A stretch of DNA of 11,793 nucleotides from JAMXLO01 sp036494925 (GTDB lineage Bacteria; Pseudomonadota; Alphaproteobacteria; Acetobacterales; Acetobacteraceae), in NCBI GenBank assembly GCA_036494925.1, contig DASXNR010000371.1, positions 1-11,793 on the forward strand, given 5' to 3'. The number at the start of each line of letters is the position of its first letter. The first letter of the stretch is position 1. Shown here in pieces: positions 1-5,593 of the stretch. The notes under the pieces are model-generated. The model worked only from the letters and a program-made list of their open reading frames with translations. It was not told the origin of the DNA and searched no databases. A program made the position numbers and the translations under genes.

Positions 1-128
1 GCGGTGCGCTGGCGGATGGTGGCGGCGAGTTCGCGGCCGTAGTCGATCAGCTTGCGGACCAGCTCGAGCAGACGGCCACTGCGGCTGGGCTCGATGGTCG
101 GGGCTGGGGTTGCGGCCGCGGCGGACAT
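1..128 (-). CDS. Conserved hypothetical protein, N-terminal fragment
   Basis: This is the first 42 codons of a minus-strand gene that starts at the ATG at 128-126 and runs off the left edge. The visible protein starts MSAAAATPAPTIEPS, a flexible Ala/Pro-rich stretch. It continues into an amphipathic helix rich in Leu, Arg and Lys (RLLELVRKLIDYGRELAATI, residues 19-38). I do not recognise a catalytic motif. Helices of this type open some small conserved hypothetical proteins of Acetobacteraceae, but that is a memory-based impression. No strong Shine-Dalgarno sequence precedes the ATG. A perfect TTGACA hexamer lies on the minus strand at 165-160, but the hexamer 17 bases downstream (TTCTTG) is a poor -10, so no promoter is called. 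The in-frame codon pattern is high-GC and looks like real coding sequence. The function is unknown. Confidence 0.55.
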   Translation of the reverse strand, partial: MSAAAATPAPTIEPSRSGRLLELVRKLIDYGRELAATIRQRT

Positions 129-573
129 GAACGTAACAAGAACACGGGTTGGTGGCGGATGTCAAGGAATATATTCAGCCTCGGCAAACTGGGCCGCACG
201 CCAAAGGCAAGCAAGCAAGAATCGAACGCAAGAACGCCGATCAGAAGGGATGGACGCAAACGCTCCGAGCGGTCGTGAGGCAGCTGCCCTAGGTCCAGAA
301 CGATGCGTTTAATCTGCAGGCGAGGTTTTGTTGCGTTGGTTTTCAGGTAAATTCAAAACATTGGGCCAAGTGGACCTTGTCCAAGGTGGGCACAGCTTTC
401 AGCTCGACCAACTCATGTGCCAGCGCCTTGTCATGAATCTTTTCCAGAAAGCCCGTGTCGAGCATATGCTGCACCTTCAATGCGCACGCCATGATGCGGT
501 TGGGGAGCGGGTTCAATTGGCCATCATCTGCGTGTTCTGCGGTTCAAGTCCTTGCCAGGGTTGACCAGAGACC
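129..573. other. Gene-poor, lower-GC junction region
   Basis: This stretch of about 445 bases has no intact gene. Hand-counted G+C over 301-540 is about 52%, against roughly 63% in the first codons of the next gene, so it stands out as atypical. Its right half contains the GxxExxY-family remnant listed separately. The left half (about 130-340) includes a 10-bp palindrome, gaatatattc at 167-176, and a purine-rich stretch near 210-250. Neither forms a convincing gene or RNA. No insertion-sequence ends or target-site duplications were seen. The simplest reading is an old insertion and deletion scar between two gene blocks. Confidence 0.5.
343..492 (-). pseudogene. GxxExxY-family protein remnant with internal deletion
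   Basis: From the ATG at 492-490 this frame reads MACALKVQHML..., ending at TGA (345-343), 49 residues in all. The frame stays open upstream to about 543, where LNPLPNRI would continue the family's usual N-terminus. Two blocks match my knowledge of GxxExxY proteins. The first is TGFLEKIHDKALAHEL, the name-giving Gly-x-x-Glu segment with His where Tyr is usual. The second is VELKAVPTLDKVHLAQC, the usual [IV]VELKAV...H.AQ block with the Glu-x-Lys of a PD-(D/E)XK-like core. Intact family members have about 50 residues between these blocks and about 30 more after the second. Here the blocks are fused directly and the tail ends early. Family function is poorly defined. With the central segment lost, this copy is very probably inactive. 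Recognition is by eye; a profile search was not possible. Confidence 0.7.
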
Positions 574-1170
574 ATGCTTCCCGCCATCGATGCCGACCGC
601 ATCCGGCCGTGCTTTGAGGCCATCATCCGCGGCGATCCGGACCTGATGCGTCTGCTCGATCGGCTGCGTTCGCTGGCGTTGCCGCAATGGCGCCTGGTCG
701 CGGGCTGCCTGTATCAGACCGTATGGAACGTGCTGACCGATCGCGCACGCGGCACCGGCATCAAGGACTACGACCTGATCTACTACGACGGCGACAATCT
801 TTCGTGGGAAGCCGAGGACGCCGTCATCCTGCGCGTCGCCGCTGCAACGCACGACTGTGCCGGGCCGGTGGAAGTGCGCAACCAGGCGCGCGTGCATCTG
901 TGGTTCGCCGAGCGCTTCGGCTGCGCCTATCCGCAGCTCACGACGGCCGATGAATCGCTCCGCTACTACGCCTCGATCGTGCACGCGGTAGGTATCCGGT
1001 TGGAGCACGATGGCCGGTTCGATATCGCCGCGCCGTTTGGTCTCGACGATATGTTCGCCATGCGCATTCGGCCCAATCGCACACTGCCGAACGCCGCCTC
1101 CCACACCAGCAAGGCCGAGCGTGCGAAGGCGATCTGGCCGGAAGTAACGGTCGAACCATGGCCGGCATGA
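574..1170 (+). CDS. Nucleotidyltransferase family protein (DUF925/COG3575-like)
   Basis: This 198-residue protein has the hallmarks of the small bacterial NTP_transf_6 (DUF925) family. GCLYQTVWN (residues 44-52) fits the Gly-rich start of a polymerase-beta-like nucleotidyltransferase core. KDYDLIYYD (64-72) supplies two metal-binding carboxylates (Asp65, Asp67). VEVRNQARVHLWF (99-111) supplies a possible third one, Glu100. The closing APFGLDDMFAMRIRPN segment (153-168) is also typical. The length matches the family. Substrate and physiological role are not established for these proteins, so no reaction is assigned. The ATG at 574 is the first in frame with good coding character; the Shine-Dalgarno is weak (agag just upstream). 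The gene ends inside the start region of the ABC ATPase gene, with an ATGA stop/start overlap at 1167-1170, so the two are probably co-transcribed. It is preceded by the low-GC scar region, which may have cut away upstream partners. Confidence 0.85.
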   Translation: MLPAIDADRIRPCFEAIIRGDPDLMRLLDRLRSLALPQWRLVAGCLYQTVWNVLTDRARGTGIKDYDLIYYDGDNLSWEAEDAVILRVAAATHDCAGPVEVRNQARVHLWFAERFGCAYPQLTTADESLRYYASIVHAVGIRLEHDGRFDIAAPFGLDDMFAMRIRPNRTLPNAASHTSKAERAKAIWPEVTVEPWPA

Positions 1171-2132
1171 CACCGGTGCTGCAGGTCGATGGACTGGTCA
1201 AGCACTTCATCGTGCGCAAGGGATTTCCGCGTCCCGCCACCACCACGGTGCGCGCGGTCGATGGCATCAGCTTCGCGGTCGACGCCGGCGAGGCATTCGG
1301 TCTGGTCGGCGAGTCAGGTTGCGGCAAGTCCACCGCGGCCCGGGCCGCGCTGCGGCTGATCGAACCGGACGCAGGCAGCATCCGGTTCGCCGGCACCGAC
1401 GTTCGCGCCGCCGGCGGCGCCGCGCTGAACACGCTGCGCCGGCATATGCAGATCGTGTTCCAGGATCCCTATTCGTCGCTCAATCCGCGCCGCAGCATCG
1501 GCCGCACCCTGGCCGAACCGCTGGTGGTGCACGGCATCGCGCATGGCCGCGCCGCGCGCGACCGCGCCGCCGCACTGCTGACGGAGGTCGGCCTGCCGGC
1601 GAATGCGCTCGACCGCTATCCGCACGAGTTCTCCGGCGGCCAGCGCCAGCGCATCGGCATCGCACGCGCGCTGGCGTTGCAGCCCGAGCTGATCGTTGCC
1701 GACGAACCGGTGTCCGCGTTGGATGTGTCGGTGCAGGCACAGGTGCTGCTGCTGCTGAAGGAACTGCAACAGCGGCGCGGCCTCGCGTTCGTGTTCGTCA
1801 GCCACGACCTGGGCGTGATCCGCTGGTTCTGCTCGCGCGTCGCGGTGATGTATCTCGGGCGCATCGTCGAGCAGGGACCGGTCGCGCTTGTGTTCGCTTC
1901 GCCGCGGCATCCCTATACGCGCATGTTGCGCGACGCCTCGCCAATTCCGGATCCCGCGCAGCGCGGCGTGCTGCCGCGCGTCGTCGGCGAGATCCCATCG
2001 GCTTCCGCGCCGCCGCCGGGCTGCCATTTCCACCCCCGCTGCCCGCGCGCGACCGAGCTGTGCCGCAGCACCTATCCTGAGTGGAGCGACCCCGACGGCC
2101 ACGGCTTCGCCTGCCACCATCCCCTGGAATAA
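1158..2132 (+). CDS. Oligopeptide/dipeptide ABC transporter ATP-binding protein (OppF/DppF type)
   Basis: This cytoplasmic ATPase would power a peptide-type importer. Numbering from the ATG at 1158, it shows Walker A GESGCGKST (51-59), Q-loop Gln102 in VFQDPYSSLNP, ABC signature SGGQRQRIGIARAL (159-172), Walker B LIVADEP (178-184) and H-loop VSHD (214-217). After the ATPase core come the oligo_HPY-type extension (RHPYTRML, 250-257) and four cysteines (289, 295, 302, 319) in the pattern usual for Opp/Dpp ATPases. The 324-residue length is normal. An alternative start at 1167 gives MTPVLQVDGLVKHF and an ATGA overlap with the upstream gene. It is at least as plausible and implies translational coupling. 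No permease, substrate-binding protein or second ATPase is nearby, so this copy is an orphan within the window. It ends exactly where the convergent MFS gene ends. Confidence 0.93.
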   Translation: MAGMTPVLQVDGLVKHFIVRKGFPRPATTTVRAVDGISFAVDAGEAFGLVGESGCGKSTAARAALRLIEPDAGSIRFAGTDVRAAGGAALNTLRRHMQIVFQDPYSSLNPRRSIGRTLAEPLVVHGIAHGRAARDRAAALLTEVGLPANALDRYPHEFSGGQRQRIGIARALALQPELIVADEPVSALDVSVQAQVLLLLKELQQRRGLAFVFVSHDLGVIRWFCSRVAVMYLGRIVEQGPVALVFASPRHPYTRMLRDASPIPDPAQRGVLPRVVGEIPSASAPPPGCHFHPRCPRATELCRSTYPEWSDPDGHGFACHHPLE

Positions 2133-3521
2133 TCACACCGCGATCTGGTCGAGATCCTTCCGCGCGTGTTCCGGGCTGCAGAACCAGATGATCGCCGCCA
2201 TGGTCAGCAGGATCACGGGGATCAGCAGAAACGCGGCGATGAACGACCCGGTGGTCTCGCGCAGATAGACCGAGACGTATGGCCACAGCACCGCACCGAC
2301 CAGGAACGCCACGGCCCACGAGAATCCGTTGCCGACGCCGCGGATCCGCGTCGGGTACATTTCCGCGGTGTAGGTGGTCACCGGACCCCAGACCCCGATG
2401 AATCCCCATGACCAGGCCATGCCGAGCAGCCACAACGCCAGCCGGTTCTCGGTGAAGATCCAGATCGTCATGAAGACCGCTGCCTCGATCAGCAGGATTG
2501 CGAAGCCCAGCCTGCGGCCGAAACGGTCGATCATCCAGCCGCCGGCCCAGAAGCCGGTGGTCGCGAACAGCGCCCACGCGATGTAGAAACTGCCATATTC
2601 GGCCGTCGTCCAATGATGCTGCTGCGCGAGGAACAATGGCATCCACAGACCCACGGTGCTGTACGACACCAGCGCCATGCTGGCGACGAAGGTCGCCATG
2701 ATTGTGTTGCGCAACAGATCGGGCAGGAACAGTTGCCGCCATCCCGGCTGCTTTGTCTTGGCGATCCATTCCCGGTCATCCTGCGACAGCGGAAGCTGCG
2801 CGGAGAGGCTCTCTCCGATCCGCCGCTTGCGATCCTGTGTGCGCACCCAGTAGGGCGATTCCGGACACAGCAGCCGGACATAGATCGCCAGGAATGCGAT
2901 CGCCATCGGCAGGAGGAACGCCGCGCGCCATCCCCACACCGTCACGATAAAGGTCACGATCACGCCGGCCAGCGCGGCGCCGACACCCCAGGCCGAGCGA
3001 TCGAAGCTGAGCACGAGACCGCGCAGCCGCGCCGGCCAGGTTTCCGCCACCAGCATCGAGCCGACCGCCCACTCGCCGTTCAGCGCAAAGCGCACGATGG
3101 TGTAGGCGGCGACGAAGCTGCCCCAGGTCGGCGAAAGCGCCACCAGCGGCATCGCCAGCGAGAACACCGCGATGTTGATCGCCAGGATATTGCGCCGGCC
3201 GAACCGGTCGGCCAGCCATGGCCACAGATACAGGCCGATGATGCTGATCAGTGCGGAGAGCTGCACGCCGTTGCGGTAGGTGCCGAGACTGATGGCGAAG
3301 TCGTGCATCAGCAGCGGCGCCACCAATGCCAGGATCGCGCCATCCATGCCGTCGAAACCCCAGCCGAGACCGTTGGCCCAGGCGATGTGCCAATGCGTCG
3401 CGGTGATCCGGTCGGCGCCGGCGACGTTGCGGTATTGACGCGAGCGGAGGTGGTCCGCCTCCAGCGGACCGGCATATTCGACAGTGCCCGCAGCAGCCGC
3501 GGTGGCCAGGACGTCTCCCAT
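2133..3521 (-). CDS. MFS transporter, sugar/aromatic acid/sialate porter-like
   Basis: This inner-membrane secondary transporter of 462 residues has about twelve hydrophobic segments. Numbering from the chosen start, WANGLGWGFDGMDG (48-61) is the first-helix acidic motif seen in proton-coupled organic-acid and sialate porters. LADRFGRR (103-110) is the loop 2-3 motif of the superfamily, repeated in the second half as MIDRFGRR (330-337). LNGEWAVGSMLVAETWPARL follows helix 4, PESPYW (220-225) closes helix 6, and TAEMYPTRIRGVGNGF follows helix 10. The start at 3521 is preferred over the in-frame ATG at 3596 because minus-strand GGGAGA at 3535-3530 sits 8 bases before it. The upstream frame also adds a tail unlike the family. 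The substrate cannot be told from sequence. The gene lies downstream of the cytochrome b561 gene with a 172-base gap that contains a perfect dyad, so separate control is likely. Confidence 0.9.
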   Translation of the reverse strand: MGDVLATAAAAGTVEYAGPLEADHLRSRQYRNVAGADRITATHWHIAWANGLGWGFDGMDGAILALVAPLLMHDFAISLGTYRNGVQLSALISIIGLYLWPWLADRFGRRNILAINIAVFSLAMPLVALSPTWGSFVAAYTIVRFALNGEWAVGSMLVAETWPARLRGLVLSFDRSAWGVGAALAGVIVTFIVTVWGWRAAFLLPMAIAFLAIYVRLLCPESPYWVRTQDRKRRIGESLSAQLPLSQDDREWIAKTKQPGWRQLFLPDLLRNTIMATFVASMALVSYSTVGLWMPLFLAQQHHWTTAEYGSFYIAWALFATTGFWAGGWMIDRFGRRLGFAILLIEAAVFMTIWIFTENRLALWLLGMAWSWGFIGVWGPVTTYTAEMYPTRIRGVGNGFSWAVAFLVGAVLWPYVSVYLRETTGSFIAAFLLIPVILLTMAAIIWFCSPEHARKDLDQIAV

Positions 3522-3529
3522 CGTCGCGA

Positions 3530-3535
3530 TCTCCC
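3530..3535 (-). promoter_or_regulatory. Ribosome binding site that fixes the MFS start
   Basis: The minus strand reads GGGAGA here, 8 bases before the ATG at 3521-3519. No comparable sequence precedes the longer in-frame ATG at 3596. This decides the shorter start for the transporter. Confidence 0.6.
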
Positions 3536-3613
3536 GTTCCTGGGGCTGCCCGGACAGGCGCAGCCGGTGTGGGTAGAGATCAGTTGTTGCCGGCATCTAG
3601 CGCGCGTTACGCT

Positions 3614-3633
3614 CCGGTAGGCAAGCCTACCGG
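3614..3633. promoter_or_regulatory. Perfect 9+9 bp dyad upstream of the MFS gene (candidate operator)
   Basis: The arms CCGGTAGGC and GCCTACCGG are perfect inverted complements separated by AA. The dyad lies 93 bases before the MFS start, downstream of an AT-rich stretch (3640-3660) that could hold the transporter promoter on the minus strand. The symmetry suits a dimeric repressor site. It could also be a hairpin ending the cytochrome b561 transcript, but no T-run follows on the minus strand (agcgtaacg), which argues against a classical terminator. The regulator is not in the window. Confidence 0.45.
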
Positions 3634-3693
3634 CGGGCATAAAACAGAAAATCGCCGTGAGAAATGTGTCAGATCAGCCGGCCCGCTCCGATT

Positions 3694-4257
3694 TCACTCG
3701 GCGGGCGCGACCACGTCGTGGGTCGGCACGGGGGCCATCGCTTCGAACACACCATCACGTCGAACGAGCGCATGAAACAGTGCCGCCGCGGCATGCAGCA
3801 GGATCAGCGCAAAGAACAGAAAAGCGAGGTAGAAATGCGCATTCCAGAGCAGCGTATGCAGACTGTCGCTCTGCGGGAGGATCGCCGGAAGGCGCACGCC
3901 CCCGAACAGCACGACGGGATAGGCGGCCGCCGACAGCATCCCCCAGCCGATCAGCGGCATACCGATCATCAGGACATAGAACGCGTAATGCGACAGGTGG
4001 GCCGCAAGCTTCATCGGCTCGGGGAGGTCGGCCGGCAGCGGCGGCGCACCATCGCGCAGGCGCACCAAAAGGCGCAGCAAAGCGAGCAGCAGAATGGCAA
4101 TTCCGAGCGGCTTGTGAATCGAAACCAGCGTCAGATATTTCGGCATGACGGTGGACACCATGCCCACACCGATGAACAGCATGGCCAGGATGCAGACCGC
4201 CATAAGCCAATGCAGGAGGCGCTGGAGCGGGGTGAAGCGTTGGCGGTTCCCGATCAT
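3694..4257 (-). CDS. Cytochrome b561, dihaem membrane electron carrier
   Basis: This 187-residue integral membrane protein has four hydrophobic helices, the size and layout of bacterial cytochrome b561 (E. coli CybB type, PF01292). Histidines sit where the two b haems are bound in the family: His16 in LLHWLMA (helix 1), His48 in SIHKPLG (helix 2), and His141 and His155 in helix 4 (14 residues apart, as in CybB). Family members oxidise quinol and pass electrons to periplasmic partners. The start at 4257 is chosen because it opens with the family's RFTPLQRLLHW segment and overlaps the stop of the peroxidase gene by ATGA (4257-4254). The longer open frame upstream is just the peroxidase gene read in another phase. 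The tight coupling suggests the peroxidase is its electron acceptor; this partnership is inferred. Confidence 0.92.
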   Translation of the reverse strand: MIGNRQRFTPLQRLLHWLMAVCILAMLFIGVGMVSTVMPKYLTLVSIHKPLGIAILLLALLRLLVRLRDGAPPLPADLPEPMKLAAHLSHYAFYVLMIGMPLIGWGMLSAAAYPVVLFGGVRLPAILPQSDSLHTLLWNAHFYLAFLFFALILLHAAAALFHALVRRDGVFEAMAPVPTHDVVAPAE

Positions 4258-5303
4258 GGCTTGGCGTCCGTTGCGGTTCGGGGATAGTCCTTGGCCTCCG
4301 CGGTGCGACGGTCGTATGACTTCGCGTAGGCGGATGACCGCGCGGCAGGGAACGGATCGTCCGACGTCCGCATGCCGGAAGGCAGCACGGTCGGATCGAA
4401 ATTGATGTCGCGGCACGGGCCGTCTCGCTCGGCCTCGATCTGCTGCACCGTGAGCGTGCCGACCTCGACGGTGCGGCGGCCTTCCGGCCAGGCCTTGCTC
4501 GGATCGGCGGTGGGATCGCCCGGGTCGGCAACGGTCACCGTCATGGTCCAGCGCAACGGGCCCCCGCGGATCCGCTCAGCGATCTCCTGTTCGAGGAAAT
4601 CGGGGCCACGCTTCGCCAGTTCGTCGGGCGGGACATCGACTGCCTGCGCCGCCGGCAGCAGCGACCACCGCACTGTCTTCTCCGCACCGGAACTGTCGGT
4701 GAAGACGAAGCTGTTGAGACTGTTGTAGCGTTCGTCCGCATAGCTGGCGGTCCAGGGTGCACTGTCGGCCCAGGCGCCGAACGCCGCGATCTCCGGATGC
4801 GCGGCAGCGAATGTCTTCATCGCGTCCGGCTCCTTGCTCGCCGAGGCCAGCAACAGTTCGTAGAAGGCCTGCGGCGTCGACACCGGAAAGAATGGTGGGT
4901 CGATCATGGCGCTGCGCCATTCCTGCCCGTCCGGCGTCGAGATGCGCAGTCCCAGGCCGCGAACCCGAACCGTCGCGTCGGGCGCGTTCGCATCGGGAGT
5001 GCCGAGATTGAAGCGCCCGAGGACGGGATACCGGCCACGGGCGAAGACCTGAGCAGATGAGAGTGCCGAACCGGCCCCGTTCGCTTCGAACGTGCCGGTG
5101 AAACAGATGCCCTTCGCATGGTTCTTGCGATGGCCGAGCGGCTCACCCGTGGCAGGTGTGAACGCATCCACCAGCCTGTCCGGTGTAAGGCGCCGAGGCG
5201 AGAACCATCCCGCCGTGTAGCCGAAGGCAGCGGCTCCGCCAGCAACGACGACGACGATCAGCACCAACGATCCAAACGCGGAACGCGATGGCGACTGGGC
5301 CAT
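4254..5303 (-). CDS. Membrane-anchored catalase-related haem peroxidase (SrpA-like)
   Basis: This is a 349-residue protein of the minimal catalase family, whose members usually act as peroxidases using organic reductants, with little catalase activity. Residues 11-30 form one hydrophobic N-terminal helix (an anchor or uncleaved signal), so the enzyme domain should face the periplasm. The catalase core is visible: NHAKG (61-65) with distal His62, RFNLGTPDA (97-105), the FFPVSTPQAFYEL region (138-150), and the proximal haem motif RSSAY (322-326), whose Tyr326 fits the catalase R-x-x-x-Y axial ligand. NFDPTVLPSG (301-310) precedes it as in relatives. The length is normal for the anchored subgroup. 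Minus-strand GCGAGG (5314-5309) lies 5 bases before the ATG, a credible ribosome binding site. The gene is first in a two-gene unit with cytochrome b561, their ends overlapping by ATGA. Confidence 0.92.
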   Translation of the reverse strand: MAQSPSRSAFGSLVLIVVVVAGGAAAFGYTAGWFSPRRLTPDRLVDAFTPATGEPLGHRKNHAKGICFTGTFEANGAGSALSSAQVFARGRYPVLGRFNLGTPDANAPDATVRVRGLGLRISTPDGQEWRSAMIDPPFFPVSTPQAFYELLLASASKEPDAMKTFAAAHPEIAAFGAWADSAPWTASYADERYNSLNSFVFTDSSGAEKTVRWSLLPAAQAVDVPPDELAKRGPDFLEQEIAERIRGGPLRWTMTVTVADPGDPTADPSKAWPEGRRTVEVGTLTVQQIEAERDGPCRDINFDPTVLPSGMRTSDDPFPAARSSAYAKSYDRRTAEAKDYPRTATDAKP

Positions 5304-5593
5304 TCAAACCTCGCTGTTATGTTGGACGGCCTTCGCGCCAATTTACCATTCCTGTGCGTCGTGACCAGTCTGGGGAGCGGCAGGCCGTCGCGTCCGGTTC
5401 CCAGGTGCGGCAATTCGGACCGGCGCCTGGGACGCCCCAAACGCTTGATCCCGCCTGCAACCCTCCCCATAGTCCGGCCGATGGCCCAGGTGTATAGGCA
5501 GGCGCGAATTACCGGCCCGGCGGCTCGCTGAGCCCCGGGACCATTGACGCGCCCCGCCCACCCCTGAAGCGGCATCAGCCGCCCGGACACACC
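5304..5593. other. Divergent intergenic region, peroxidase and ileS
   Basis: These 290 bases separate the divergent peroxidase and ileS genes and should carry both promoters. Small open frames cross it on both strands, but their products are Arg/Pro/Ser-rich and resemble nothing I know. I see no tRNA, leader peptide with isoleucine codons, or T-box-like element. The only promoter-like match worth listing is at 5445-5473. Confidence 0.5.
5445..5473 (+). promoter_or_regulatory. Candidate sigma-70 type promoter for ileS
   Basis: TTGATC (5445-5450) and CATAGT (5468-5473) each match four of six bases of the -35 and -10 consensus, with the ideal 17-base spacing. It would give a leader of about 110 bases before the ileS ATG. 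Such matches arise by chance in a region this size, so support is weak. Confidence 0.25.

Noticed and set aside
2613..3620. A 335-codon plus-strand open frame opposite the MFS gene
   Set aside because: Its product is rich in His, Arg and Gln without hydrophobic or domain structure. The opposite strand encodes a full MFS transporter.
4258..4416. N-terminal extension of cytochrome b561 to an upstream ATG
   Set aside because: These codons lie inside the peroxidase gene in another frame, encode an Arg-rich stretch foreign to the family, and the ATGA overlap gives a natural start at 4257.
5474..5593. T-box or attenuator leader upstream of ileS
   Set aside because: No T-box core sequence, isoleucine-rich leader peptide or convincing terminator/antiterminator pair was seen. 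T-boxes are also not expected in proteobacteria.
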